A stretch of DNA of 64,000 nt from Mesorhizobium australicum WSM2073 (lineage in GTDB: Bacteria > Pseudomonadota > Alphaproteobacteria > Rhizobiales > Rhizobiaceae). The stretch spans positions 4,106,001 to 4,170,000 of the forward strand of contig NC_019973.1 in the NCBI RefSeq assembly GCF_000230995.2. The letters are read 5' to 3'. The notes beneath the pieces are model-generated. The model was not told where the DNA came from and searched no databases. It saw only the letters and a program-made list of their open reading frames with translations. The position numbers and the translations under genes were made by a program. This document shows, piece after piece, positions 42,401 to 49,998 of this stretch. Position 1 is the stretch's first letter; the number at the start of each line of letters is the position of its first letter.

Positions 42401-43009
42401 ATCGGCGTCGAGAATGTACCATTTGTTGTGTCCGGGAGGGGCATCGCCAAGTTGGCTGAAATTGACGACGGTGGTTCCCGAGACCGATGCGAACACCTTG
42501 CCGGTCAGATCGATGCGGTCGTCTGGGTCGGCCGGGTTCAGATGGAGCAACGGCACATACTGAACCAGGTAGAGGTCCGCACTCGCGCCGGTGCCATCCA
42601 GCCCGAACGAGAAGGCGAGCGGGCCGTTCGCGTCTGGCGCGATGACCAGACTAGAGGTCCCAATGACGCCGATCACTACATTTGGGTGCCCCACGGCTTG
42701 GAATAGCCAGACATAATTGCCGTCGGCCGTCTGAATGCCGCTGTTCACACCGACGGTGGTGGAAAACGGGGTTCCGGAGGCGTTCTGCGTAAGAACGACT
42801 GAGTCGATGGTTTCCCCCGCGCTCGCCGAGGCCACCACGAAGTTGGACTGGAAGGCGACCTGCGGTGAGGCCAGCCCCCCCGCTCCGTCGCGGCTGAGGA
42901 GATATAGCAACGTGCCATTGCTGTTGCCGGTCGGGTCTATTTCACTGGGCTGCTGAAGGCCGGTCGTTTCGTCGATGATGATGTCTTGGGCGAGGATGTC
43001 GAGTGCCAT
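39404..43009 (-). CDS. T1SS-143-type (DUF5801) repeat protein, secreted adhesin-like
   Basis: A 1201-residue acidic protein rich in Asp, Gly, Thr and Ser and almost free of Cys, with no Sec signal. At least two T1SS-143/DUF5801 domains are visible (about 415-610 and 610-750), each ending in a DDGP or DDAP motif, with SDGD and DGDGDQDSDTV stretches that suggest calcium binding. The C-terminus (LDFGVQVADADGDMTNVQFI) resembles the uncleaved signal of type I secreted adhesins. No GGXGXD RTX nonapeptide block was found. It sits directly upstream of its ABC exporter and MFP. A biofilm or surface-adhesion role is inferred from the family. Confidence 0.82.
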   Translation of the reverse strand: MALDILAQDIIIDETTGLQQPSEIDPTGNSNGTLLYLLSRDGAGGLASPQVAFQSNFVVASASAGETIDSVVLTQNASGTPFSTTVGVNSGIQTADGNYVWLFQAVGHPNVVIGVIGTSSLVIAPDANGPLAFSFGLDGTGASADLYLVQYVPLLHLNPADPDDRIDLTGKVFASVSGTTVVNFSQLGDAPPGHNKWYILDADAASSQKILVTAHDNGVQAEVNISTQGLGVSSQDVRFGRELQIDLINGGTQSAGKNFTNSPLAPDYGSHIETVISAGFSVSQSTPTNTKADIEIHAYNNNDNAEGAALPGDDNDAEINISAVTFKLNGVTTTAAALGITINDSGPGLILHDVGEGVTVDFTADATFDRFTIKNIDTQKDYFDVKEVHFGGQSTNAYTEQVGSFINFDDDGPAASLIEETATLLQDETSGVDLNSDDQPLGSLPAAFVALGSAIGWASSASAAVTPNSNFGADAPGTETLSLGVSGPNADSGFDSLDGHNILLNVENGLVIGRVDVGNDGSVASDPIALAISIDQNGILSIAQYLAIAHSNPGDADDVQTMLDSALVAKLHAVDSDGDSSDTSVAIGDKVQIRDDGPSVTGDGTKPTITVDESSLGDKSGDFSAAFQSNAGADGGDISYALGINLVTNDSGLIDTLSGQSVLLFVESGAVVGRAGSAGGAVVFTVSVDIDGNVTLDQERAIIHSPDTGPDQQTTLTSDDLITLTATITDGDGDQDSDTVNIGTSLIFKDDAPTITVPFDGDQTGTAGTPETLANTTSASAIGAFGYDVGADAHPAAFYTGGGSDFVDQDSVLSGIQLSLGGNLTGLAPGATPFISSFATLQSEDAHQASFNWQITYDSDPNSAADPPATAGGTLVFDKDNDTYTINLNDAVEGFTKDILHTSELLSKEPTGNTGHPNIVVEKLFEADSTPETTDRDFFVQFTANSTTNTIKFGLNTTGDSDGVGATPTDTQWNPGDLVTNSHEDWVSATQSTNGVAGDTIQKGELLTLRFFDHSPGIATEDTIPTQAASDMAIKFDGIGSSEDLMVILQLVSSTDSSVHTSKAVYISNADIYKTGQVPAAYAADFPLDNNDGLVIIEKNDYNAAGENWVIQGAQIMQSGNGITGDNTAIDLQRAIGSGGGSSQNTLVNWDATDNDVLKIVDLGFTSTQTTTPDAHLDFGVQVADADGDMTNVQFIHVDIA

Positions 43010-43558
43010 CGGAATTCTCCCTGGTTATTGCGGCAGGCCCAAATCGGCCCCAACGCCGACAACCAGCCGCATGGGCGCGCATCCGCCGGTACGGCCGGCG
43101 CTACGCGTCCTCGTTAAAGAAAGTGGAGTGGTGGAATGGATCGGGGGTAGGGCGTCGAGGGCGTTCCAAGCCCTTCGCTCATGCCCCGGTCAGGCGTTCC
43201 CGCGCGGACGTGTCCTGCGCGCGTGGATCATCCGCAGCCGGCGGATGCTATCAGGCAACAAATAGGCCATGATGATGACCCCCCTCCCTTGGCACGCACG
43301 GATGTGCATGCCGTCCTCCTTTTATTAGCAATAGCTAAAAAGCTACTCCAATTTGTGGATAATTCAATATGCCTATTGCATTTTTGAAACTAATATGAAT
43401 CTAAACCGATTCAAACGAGCATCGAACAGCCGTGAATCGCGGCAATGCTCGCCCGCCAAGTGTTTGAAATACAAAGAGAATGCAGTAGATTACAGGCTTT
43501 CCAAGCTGTTCGGTGATCAACACTGACCAGCCTCGGCAGAGAGCAACTAAAATCAAAC
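43010..43558. other. Promoter region upstream of the T1SS substrate gene; left side of the island
   Basis: This 549-base stretch has no convincing gene. It becomes AT-rich at about 43321-43420 (with TAGCT-AAAA-AGCTA at 43332-43345), which is a likely place for the substrate-gene promoter and for the former dusA promoter. It ends at the displaced dusA start. Confidence 0.5.
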
Positions 43559-43628
43559 ATGCTGGAAGCAAAATTCGCTATGGATTGGACGGATCGGTAT
43601 TGCCGGTTCTTCCGTCGCCAGTTGACGG
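43559..43628 (+). pseudogene. Displaced 5' fragment of dusA (left island junction)
   Basis: This reads MLEAKFAMDWTDRYCRFFRR and then leaves the family. Positions 43580-43628 match 53955-54003 inside intact dusA at 43 of 49 bases, with all six differences transitions, and share an unbroken 15-base core (43599-43613). Residues KFA directly before MDWTDR suggest loss of about 12 bases that encoded VAPM in the usual dusA start. It looks like the original dusA 5' end left behind by integration. Confidence 0.75.
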
Positions 43629-43702
43629 CCCGCAGGCGAAGATCGACGTGGCCGATCCTCAGGTCGTCAATGAACTCCTATTCTCGCCCAACCTCTCCAT
43701 CA

Positions 43703-44081
43703 ATGAAACTGGCGCTCTCGATTCTGCTGCTTCTGTTGGTCCCGGGACGGTGACCGCCTCGACACCACGTCTCGTGCAGAGACCGGCAAGGTCGAGTTCG
43801 AGGTCCCCGGCATCCGCAGCGAGGGCGTCCAGGTCGACATCGAAATGGCACGCGACGGCGCCACTGCCTATGTCGCGCTCGGTTCGGCCAACCGGGTGGC
43901 CGAAGTGGATGCCAAGACGCTGGCGGTGCGCCGCCTCTATCTCGTCGGCCAGCGGCCGTGGCACTTGGCGCTGTCCGATGACCAGAAGCGCCTGGTCAGC
44001 GCTAAGGGCAATTCCGGCGACATCTCGTTCATCGATCTGGAGAATGAGGAGGTGGTGAAGTCGGTGGTGATCGGTCCATGA
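43703..44081 (+). pseudogene. Broken PQQ-associated beta-propeller (YVTN) gene
   Basis: A signal-peptide start, MKLALSILLLLLVPGR, is followed by a stop at 43751-43753. A second frame from about 43754 reads DRLDTTSRAETGKVEFEVPG and continues through YVALGSANRVAEVDAKTLAV, VGQRPWHLALSDD and GDISFIDLENEEV. This is the last third of a YVTN/PQQ-dependent catabolism beta-propeller protein. A large internal deletion with a frameshift seems to have fused the ends. It is convergent with the respiratory operon. Confidence 0.75.
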
Positions 44082-44266
44082 AGGCGCTGTCGCTCGAGGG
44101 CCGTTCAGTTCGGCGGTCGAACTGATACGCTTCACGCTCTATCTACGCTTCGATCTCGTTTCCGCCCTAAATCGTTCTCGCCTGCCTCGTCGTGTTTTTC
44201 CTGGCGGCAGTGGTCGGCTACGACCCCGGCCGCGGCCTGTGGTCCCGGGGCGGCGGCGAGGGCTGA
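44078..44266 (+). pseudogene. Relics of an ABC exporter (ATPase start and permease end)
   Basis: The beta-propeller stop overlaps an ATG (44078) that reads MKALSLEGRSVRRSN and stops, resembling the start of an ABC ATPase. From 44171 another frame reads IVLACLVVFFLAAVVGYDPG to a TGA at 44264-44266, resembling the end of an ABC permease. PQQ alcohol-oxidation clusters often carry such an exporter after the propeller gene. The identification is inference from order and short matches. Confidence 0.5.
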
Positions 44267-44683
44267 TCATTTCAGGGCGTAGAGGTAGGCAGCGATATCA
44301 CGCGCCTGCTGCTCTGTGATCCCCGTCGATGGCATGGCCGTGTGCGGATTGATCTCCCTGGCCGCTCGTATCCAGCGGATCAGGTTCTCCGGATTGTTCG
44401 CCAGCACGCCGGCGATAAAGACCCGGTCGGCAAGGCTGGAATCGAGGCGCGGACCAACCTGGCCTTGTGCCCCCGGCACGCCGGGGATCGTATGGCATCC
44501 AGAGCAGCCGTTCGCGATCATGATCGGAATGGCGCGCGCTTCCAAGCCGCCGGTCGCCATGTCCGATTCGTGGCGAACACGATCGCGCCGGTCGGACCAC
44601 AAGGTCGCTGCGGCGACTGCCGCGGTCAGCAGCAGGATCGCGGCGAGCGCGCCGCCCACCATCCTAGCCAGGCCGGAGCGCAT
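44267..44683 (-). CDS. Membrane-anchored c-type cytochrome, class I
   Basis: A 138-residue cytochrome with an N-terminal hydrophobic anchor (about 8-28), haem-binding CSGCH (60-64) and the axial methionine in HTAMPSTG (M117). It would carry electrons between the alcohol dehydrogenase or a cytochrome pool and the oxidase. It overlaps ctaG by 20 bases and is the last gene of the operon. Confidence 0.9.
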   Translation of the reverse strand: MRSGLARMVGGALAAILLLTAAVAAATLWSDRRDRVRHESDMATGGLEARAIPIMIANGCSGCHTIPGVPGAQGQVGPRLDSSLADRVFIAGVLANNPENLIRWIRAAREINPHTAMPSTGITEQQARDIAAYLYALK

Positions 44684-45542
44684 GGCTTGCCTCCCTGATT
44701 CCGCTCTTACTTATCCAAAGGCCGGCAAGCAGCAAGGCGGCTCCGCCATAGATCAGGCCAGCCGGAACCCACATCACCAGTCCGGCGAGCTGCTGGTCCT
44801 CGATCGGGGTTAGACCCCAGAGCGCCGCGTCGGCGGCATTCTGCGGGTACCAGAGTCTGGGTGACAACAGCAGCAGCACGCCGAGCAGACCGGTGTGCAG
44901 TGACGTGAAGAAGAGATGCATGACCGCGCTGCCATAGGCCTGCTGGCGGCCGGAACGCGGCAAAATCCCCCACCAGAACAGCAGGGCTGTGCCGAGGAAG
45001 CTCGCATGCTGGGCATAGTGCAGCACGCCCTGCTGAAGCGCTGCCTCGAACAGGACGGGAACGTGCCAGATCCAGATCGCGATGCCGTGGATGGCGGTTG
45101 CGTTGAGGGGGCGGCTGGCAACGGTCCATATCGCATGAAGAGTCCTGCCGTGCGTGAGCCTTCCCGTCCCTCGGCGAAGTCCGGTCGGCAATGCCCATAT
45201 CAGGGCTGCGCCGGGGCAGGCGGCGACAAGGAGTGGCGCCGCTACCGCCATCAGCAGTTCATGCTCGATCATGTGGGCGGCAAACACCCGTTCGCCAAGC
45301 GCATGGATCGGGCTGACCAGCGCTCCGGTCAGCACGCCCCAGCCGGCGGTGAACAACAGAACTTGCCGCGTCCGCTCGGAGCGGCCCCGGCTGCTGCGGC
45401 GCCATAGCCGGCTCGCTCCGAGCGCATAGATGAGCGCGATTGCGGCCAAAGGGAGCGTGATGGGAAACGCAAGCGTCCATCCCGCTTCGGGCGCGCCGGC
45501 GCCATAGCAGATCGAGGTTGAGAAGAAGGCCTCGAAGCTCAT
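44664..45542 (-). CDS. ctaG: Cytochrome c oxidase assembly protein, caa3_CtaG type
   Basis: A 292-residue membrane protein with about seven helices. Typical motifs are SPIHALGERVFAAHMIEHELL, HGIAIWIWHVPVLFEAAL and TPIEDQQLAGLVMWVPAGLIY. The family assists CuB or caa3 oxidase assembly and is unlike the rhizobial Cox11-type CtaG. ATG 45540-45542 was chosen; a longer frame upstream overlaps the next gene. ATGA overlap of 4 bases with the small membrane protein gene. Confidence 0.85.
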   Translation of the reverse strand: MSFEAFFSTSICYGAGAPEAGWTLAFPITLPLAAIALIYALGASRLWRRSSRGRSERTRQVLLFTAGWGVLTGALVSPIHALGERVFAAHMIEHELLMAVAAPLLVAACPGAALIWALPTGLRRGTGRLTHGRTLHAIWTVASRPLNATAIHGIAIWIWHVPVLFEAALQQGVLHYAQHASFLGTALLFWWGILPRSGRQQAYGSAVMHLFFTSLHTGLLGVLLLLSPRLWYPQNAADAALWGLTPIEDQQLAGLVMWVPAGLIYGGAALLLAGLWISKSGIREASHALRPG

Positions 45543-45880
45543 CGCAGGCACTCGTCGAGAATGAGTGCGGCGCTGCCCTGCATGACGATGACGAGGGCAA
45601 AAAGCAAAGCCGCAAGAATGCCGAGATCGGCGACGAATTGCTCGGTGCCGCGCGTGCGCTCCGGCTTGAAAGCCGCGCCCCCTTGCCGCCGTGCCCGCCA
45701 AGAAAGCATGCCGCCGAGAAGTGAAAGGAAGGCCAGCAGCAATGCGATCGGAAGCACGACCGGAACCTGGCGATTGCACTGCCACGGAACAAGCGCGTAG
45801 TTCAGCTGCGTCGAGATTGCCCAAGCCAAAGGCCCCGACAGAAGACCACCCCAGGACATTCCCAACCGCAGCGCGCGCAT
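45539..45880 (-). CDS. Small membrane protein of the oxidase operon, unknown
   Basis: A 113-residue protein with three hydrophobic segments (about 8-25, 40-60 and 84-105) and conserved-looking NYALVPWQC near residue 30. It lies between coxC and ctaG with overlaps of 1 and 4 bases. I recognise no named family. Position suggests an accessory oxidase subunit or assembly factor. Confidence 0.7.
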   Translation of the reverse strand: MRALRLGMSWGGLLSGPLAWAISTQLNYALVPWQCNRQVPVVLPIALLLAFLSLLGGMLSWRARRQGGAAFKPERTRGTEQFVADLGILAALLFALVIVMQGSAALILDECLR

Positions 45881-46485
45881 CAGCCTAGCCTCGGTACCCA
45901 GTAGATGAGCAGGTAGATCGGGATCCAGGTGAGCACCACGAAATCCCAGTAGAAGACGTTGTCGCCCACATCGCCGAAGCGCCGGCCGCTATACCCATGG
46001 CGTGTGAACATCAGCACCGTCAGCACGATCGTGTCGCCCACGTCGGTGATCAGATGCGTGGTGTGCAGTCCAAGCAACACCCAAAGCATCGAGCCGTAGG
46101 CGTTTGTGTCCCAAAAGATATTCAATGCCGGGAACTCGAACCAGCGCACCACGAGCGGGGCGACACCGAACAGCGACATCACGACCATGCCGATCCGCAC
46201 CGGTACCATTGCGCAATGCTCGGCGTAGCGATTGAGGATGTGGTTTGGCACCAGGCTGGCGATCAGCAACAGAGTGACGATCGTTCCCGGCCAATGGTTA
46301 GGTTCCGGGGCGCTCAGACGCCAGTTGGGCCATGACATCGCCAGATAGAGATAGGCGCCGGCCGCCAGCGCGAAGCCCGTCCCTTCCAATGCCATGAAGC
46401 CGAGCGTGCCCCACCAGGTTGGGCTGCGCGGACCATGGCCAAACGTAGGGAGGGCGGAAAGGTCGGTGACGGGCCGCTGGTTCAT
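45880..46485 (-). CDS. coxC: Cytochrome c oxidase subunit III
   Basis: A 201-residue protein with about five helices. WWGTLGFMALEGTGFALAAG near the N-terminus, GLHTTHLITDVGDT and WDFVVLTWIPIYLLIYWVPR match subunit III of haem-copper oxidases, in a short form. ATGA overlap with ctaD. Confidence 0.88.
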   Translation of the reverse strand: MNQRPVTDLSALPTFGHGPRSPTWWGTLGFMALEGTGFALAAGAYLYLAMSWPNWRLSAPEPNHWPGTIVTLLLIASLVPNHILNRYAEHCAMVPVRIGMVVMSLFGVAPLVVRWFEFPALNIFWDTNAYGSMLWVLLGLHTTHLITDVGDTIVLTVLMFTRHGYSGRRFGDVGDNVFYWDFVVLTWIPIYLLIYWVPRLG

Positions 46486-48458
46486 TCCTCGTCCTCCGGA
46501 TCGCCCTTGGGCCAGAACCAGCCGAGCAGCGTGAGCGCGATCGGCATGGCGCCCCAGACGATCGCCCACGGCGTAAAGATCGAGTAGAGGAACGTGCCGC
46601 CCACGGCGATCGCCGCCAGCAGCGGCCAGATCGACGGCGTCGCCGATTTCTCGCGGATGTCGGGGTAGGCCTCCGCCACCGTCGAGATGAGCAACTCGCG
46701 GACATCGACGCGGAGTCCAGTTGCGACGGGAAGTGCCTCTCGTTCGGCCCACAGCGGCTCGACATTCGTCACGATCGGAATGCGCGAGAAATTGTAACTT
46801 GGAGGCGGGGACGACGTGGCCCATTCCAGGGTGCCGGCATCCCAGGGGTTATCGCCGGCCGGAGCCCCTTTCAATGCGCCATGTATCAGGTTGAAGGTGA
46901 ACAGCACGAAACTCAGGAAGAACAGCACCGCGCCGGCGCTGATGAACAGGTTGACGTTGCCCCAGCCAAGCTCCGCCGGATAGGTATAGACCCTGCGCGG
47001 CATGCCCCACAGGCCCACGAGATGCATCGGGAAGAAGGCCGCGTTGAAGCCGATGAAGGCCAGCCCGAAATGCCAGCGTCCGAGACGTTCGCTCATCATG
47101 CGCCCGGTGATCTTGGGGAACCAAAAATAGGCCGCGCCCAGCAGCGGGAATACCGATCCGCCGATCAGGACATAGTGGAAGTGGGCGACGACGAAGTAGG
47201 TGTCGTGCACCTGAAGGTCGAGCGGCACCGAGGCGAGCATGACGCCGGTTAGCCCGCCGATGACGAAGATGAAGAAGAAGCCGAAGACGAACAGCAGCGG
47301 CGTGCGGATCACCGGTCTGCCATCCCACAAGGTCGCCAGCCAGCAGAAGATCTGCACGCCATTGGGGATGGCGATCAGCATGCTGGACGCCGTGAAGAAG
47401 CTCGCCCCGAGCTTCGGCAATCCTGTTGCAAACATATGATGCACCCAGAGGCCGAACGACAGGAAACCCACCGCGATCAGCGACAGGACCAGCCCTAAAT
47501 GGCCGAACGTCGGTCGCCGGGCAAAAGCGGGAATGATGGAGGAGACCATGCCCGTCGCCGGCAGGAAGATGATGTAGACCTCGGGATGACCGAAGAACCA
47601 GAACAGATGCTGAAACAGCAGGGCGTCGCCGCCCTCCGCGGGGTTGAAAATGTGGGTTCCGACAAGCCGGTCGAGAATGAGGAAGGTCGAGGTGATCATG
47701 ACCGCCGGCATCGCGAAGACGACGACGAAGGAAGTGACCAGCAGTGCCCACACATAAAGCGGCATCTTGTCCAGCGACATGCCGGGCGCGCGTTGCTTGA
47801 ACACGGTGACGATGGTGGCGACGGCGACCGCAAGCGACGACACTTCGGTATAGGTGATCATTTGCGCCCAGACGTCAGCGCGCTTGCCAGGAGAGAATTC
47901 CGGTCCGGATAGGGGCACATAGGCGAACCAGCCGACGTCCGGCGCCATGTTGAGGAGGAATGAGATCCAGGCAAAGGCCCCGCCCGAGACGTAGATCCAG
48001 TAGCCGAATGCATTGAGCCGCGGGAAGGCGATGTTACGGGTGCCGACCATCAGCGGCACCAGATAGATTCCCGTTGCCTGAACGATGGGCACAGCGAACA
48101 GGAACATCATGGTGACGCCATGCATCGTGAACAGCTGGTTGTAGAGGTCCGGCCCGATCAGCCCGCGCTGCGGCCCGGAGAGTTGGATTCGCATGGCGAC
48201 CGCGTTCAGCCCGCCAAGGCACAGGAAGATGAAGGCCGTGATCAGATAGCGCCTTGCGATGACCTTGTGGTCGACGGCCGACAATGCTCCGATGATGCCG
48301 GGCGGCGTGCGCCATGCCCGCGTGAGCCAGTGGTGCAGGCTGGCATCGTCCATGCCAGTATCGCGCGGTCCGTCATGCTCGGGAGCCAGGTCGCCCTTGG
48401 TGGCGGTCTCGCGTTTCGGCGGCAGGTCGCGTTCGCTGATCAGATCCGCGCTGCTCAT
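46482..48458 (-). CDS. ctaD: Cytochrome c oxidase subunit I, extended form
   Basis: A 658-residue catalytic subunit with about twelve core helices. Haem and CuB ligands are intact: H113 in MHGVTMMF, HPEVY (291-295, the A1-type glutamate with the His-Tyr pair), H340-H341, and H426/H428 in VAHFHYV. A C-terminal extension of about 100 residues adds two helices (PSIWPLLAAIAVGGTF and the next), resembling a fused subunit IV. It reduces oxygen to water and pumps protons. The ATG at 48456-48458 is preferred because it overlaps coxB by 4 bases. Confidence 0.95.
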   Translation of the reverse strand: MSSADLISERDLPPKRETATKGDLAPEHDGPRDTGMDDASLHHWLTRAWRTPPGIIGALSAVDHKVIARRYLITAFIFLCLGGLNAVAMRIQLSGPQRGLIGPDLYNQLFTMHGVTMMFLFAVPIVQATGIYLVPLMVGTRNIAFPRLNAFGYWIYVSGGAFAWISFLLNMAPDVGWFAYVPLSGPEFSPGKRADVWAQMITYTEVSSLAVAVATIVTVFKQRAPGMSLDKMPLYVWALLVTSFVVVFAMPAVMITSTFLILDRLVGTHIFNPAEGGDALLFQHLFWFFGHPEVYIIFLPATGMVSSIIPAFARRPTFGHLGLVLSLIAVGFLSFGLWVHHMFATGLPKLGASFFTASSMLIAIPNGVQIFCWLATLWDGRPVIRTPLLFVFGFFFIFVIGGLTGVMLASVPLDLQVHDTYFVVAHFHYVLIGGSVFPLLGAAYFWFPKITGRMMSERLGRWHFGLAFIGFNAAFFPMHLVGLWGMPRRVYTYPAELGWGNVNLFISAGAVLFFLSFVLFTFNLIHGALKGAPAGDNPWDAGTLEWATSSPPPSYNFSRIPIVTNVEPLWAEREALPVATGLRVDVRELLISTVAEAYPDIREKSATPSIWPLLAAIAVGGTFLYSIFTPWAIVWGAMPIALTLLGWFWPKGDPEDEE

Positions 48459-49468
48459 TTCAGACCCTCGAGGTAGGCGACGATGGCGTTGAGTTCGTCG
48501 CCGTTGAGCTCCACCACAGGCATGTGGGAACCGGGCTTCACGCCTTGGGGGTCCGCTATCCAGGCAGCGATATTGCCTCGGCTCATCGTCAACGTGCCGG
48601 CGGCGAGCGTGCGCCGGCTGGCAATATGCGTCAGATCCGGCGCGACGGTTCCTCCCGCTGGAGTGCCCCCGATCCTGTGGCACATCACGCAGGGACGCTT
48701 GAGGAACAGGTCCTCGCCAGCCTTGGCCTCGTCGCTCGCCGGAGGGCCAGACGGCTGCAACTGGTCGTTCCACCAAGCGTCGAACTTTTCCTTCGGCTCA
48801 GCGATGATGAAGGTACCCATGTTCGCATGCTGCGCACCGCAGAACTCGGCGCACTGGCCGCGATATACGCCAGGCTTGTCGGCCTTGATGTCGAGCACAT
48901 TGATATGGCCGGGGATGAGGTCGAGCTTGCCGGAAAGGCTCGGCACCCAGAAGGAATGGATCACGTCCGTCGATGTCAGCAGAAGCCGTACGGGCTCCCC
49001 GGCGGGGATGTGGATCTCGTTCGCCGTGGTCAGGATGCGGCTCGGCGTGGCGTCTTCGTAGCGGACTTCCCACCACCATTGGTGGCCCGTGACGCGAATG
49101 GTGAGCGCGGCGTCGGAGCCGATCGCCGCAAGTGTCCTGTTGGCGAAGAAGCTCAGCAAGGTCAGTCCGACCACGATCACTGCGGTCAGCCCGACGGCGA
49201 TCACGACAACGCGCAACTTTCGATGGTCGGCGCCGGCGTCGAGCACGAGCGGCTCGGCGCCGTCCCGCGACCGCATCATCAACGGTGTGGCAAGAGCGAT
49301 CATCACCAGGACCCAGATCACCGCGCAAAGCGCGGTGAAAAACCAGATGAGCCATGCCAGCTCACTGGCAGCTGGCCCTTTCGGGTCGAGCGCTGATTGC
49401 CATCCCGCGCATCCCTGCAGAAACAAGACGCAGGCCGTGCCGAACCCGGTCGACGCAAGGCGCTTCAC
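48455..49468 (-). CDS. coxB: Cytochrome c oxidase subunit II with fused cytochrome c (caa3 type)
   Basis: A 337-residue lipoprotein-like subunit: lipobox LQGC (C20), two transmembrane helices, the CuA ligands H171, C206, E208, C210, H214 and M217 (QCAEFCGAQHANM), and a C-terminal cytochrome c domain with CVMCH (260-264) and M316. The fused haem c classes the enzyme as caa3-type, which can take electrons directly from soluble or membrane cytochromes. The GTG start overlaps the preceding cytochrome stop by 4 bases (GTGA). Confidence 0.95.
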   Translation of the reverse strand: MKRLASTGFGTACVLFLQGCAGWQSALDPKGPAASELAWLIWFFTALCAVIWVLVMIALATPLMMRSRDGAEPLVLDAGADHRKLRVVVIAVGLTAVIVVGLTLLSFFANRTLAAIGSDAALTIRVTGHQWWWEVRYEDATPSRILTTANEIHIPAGEPVRLLLTSTDVIHSFWVPSLSGKLDLIPGHINVLDIKADKPGVYRGQCAEFCGAQHANMGTFIIAEPKEKFDAWWNDQLQPSGPPASDEAKAGEDLFLKRPCVMCHRIGGTPAGGTVAPDLTHIASRRTLAAGTLTMSRGNIAAWIADPQGVKPGSHMPVVELNGDELNAIVAYLEGLK

Positions 49469-49998
49469 GGTGATTTCCCCAGCGTGGCTGCATCTGGCAT
49501 GCGGTTTTCCGACGGATGCGGCATCATGTCGTCATTGCGTTGCGGCGCGGCGGACGAGGGTGCGTTGCCACTCAGCGAGCGAACGAAGGCGGCAAGCTCC
49601 CAAATCTGGTCATCGGGTATCTTGTCGCGGAAGCTCGGCATGCCTTTTGGCCGCCCATCGCGGATGGTGGCGTGGATGCTTTCGATCGAACTGCCGTAAA
49701 GCCATTTCTGGTCCATCAAGGCCGGCCCCATGCCGCCGCCGCCATTGGCATGACAGCCCGAACAGTTGAACCAGCTGAACAGGCGCTTGCCCTCGCTGAG
49801 GTGGAAGGCATTGGCCTCGAAGCTGGCTGCCTTGTTGTCGCTGGCCGAAGGCCGCTGTCCACCGGGTTCCAATGTGGTCACAGGCGCCGGCTGCTCACCC
49901 GATCCGAGCGAGGATTGCGGGCGCGTGTCACGCTCCTCGCGCTGGCATGCCGTAAGCGCTAGGGCCGTAAACAAGAGCATGGCGACACCGTGCTTCAT
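49465..49998 (-). CDS. Lipoprotein cytochrome c
   Basis: A 177-residue protein with lipobox LTAC (C18), a low-complexity linker and a cytochrome c domain with CSGCH (79-83) and a likely axial Met in GMPSFRDKIPDDQ. Alcohol dehydrogenases of this class pass electrons to such a cytochrome (XoxG-like role). It lies between the SBP and coxB with ATGA/GTGA overlaps. Confidence 0.88.
   Translation of the reverse strand: MKHGVAMLLFTALALTACQREERDTRPQSSLGSGEQPAPVTTLEPGGQRPSASDNKAASFEANAFHLSEGKRLFSWFNCSGCHANGGGGMGPALMDQKWLYGSSIESIHATIRDGRPKGMPSFRDKIPDDQIWELAAFVRSLSGNAPSSAAPQRNDDMMPHPSENRMPDAATLGKSP

Noticed and set aside
39404..43009. RTX toxin or haemolysin
   Set aside because: No GGXGXD nonapeptide array and no catalytic domain; T1SS-143 repeats fit an adhesin better.
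43513..44058. 181-codon plus-strand frame over the island's left end
   Set aside because: It runs across the dusA fragment and the broken propeller in the wrong frame; the family matches are in other frames.
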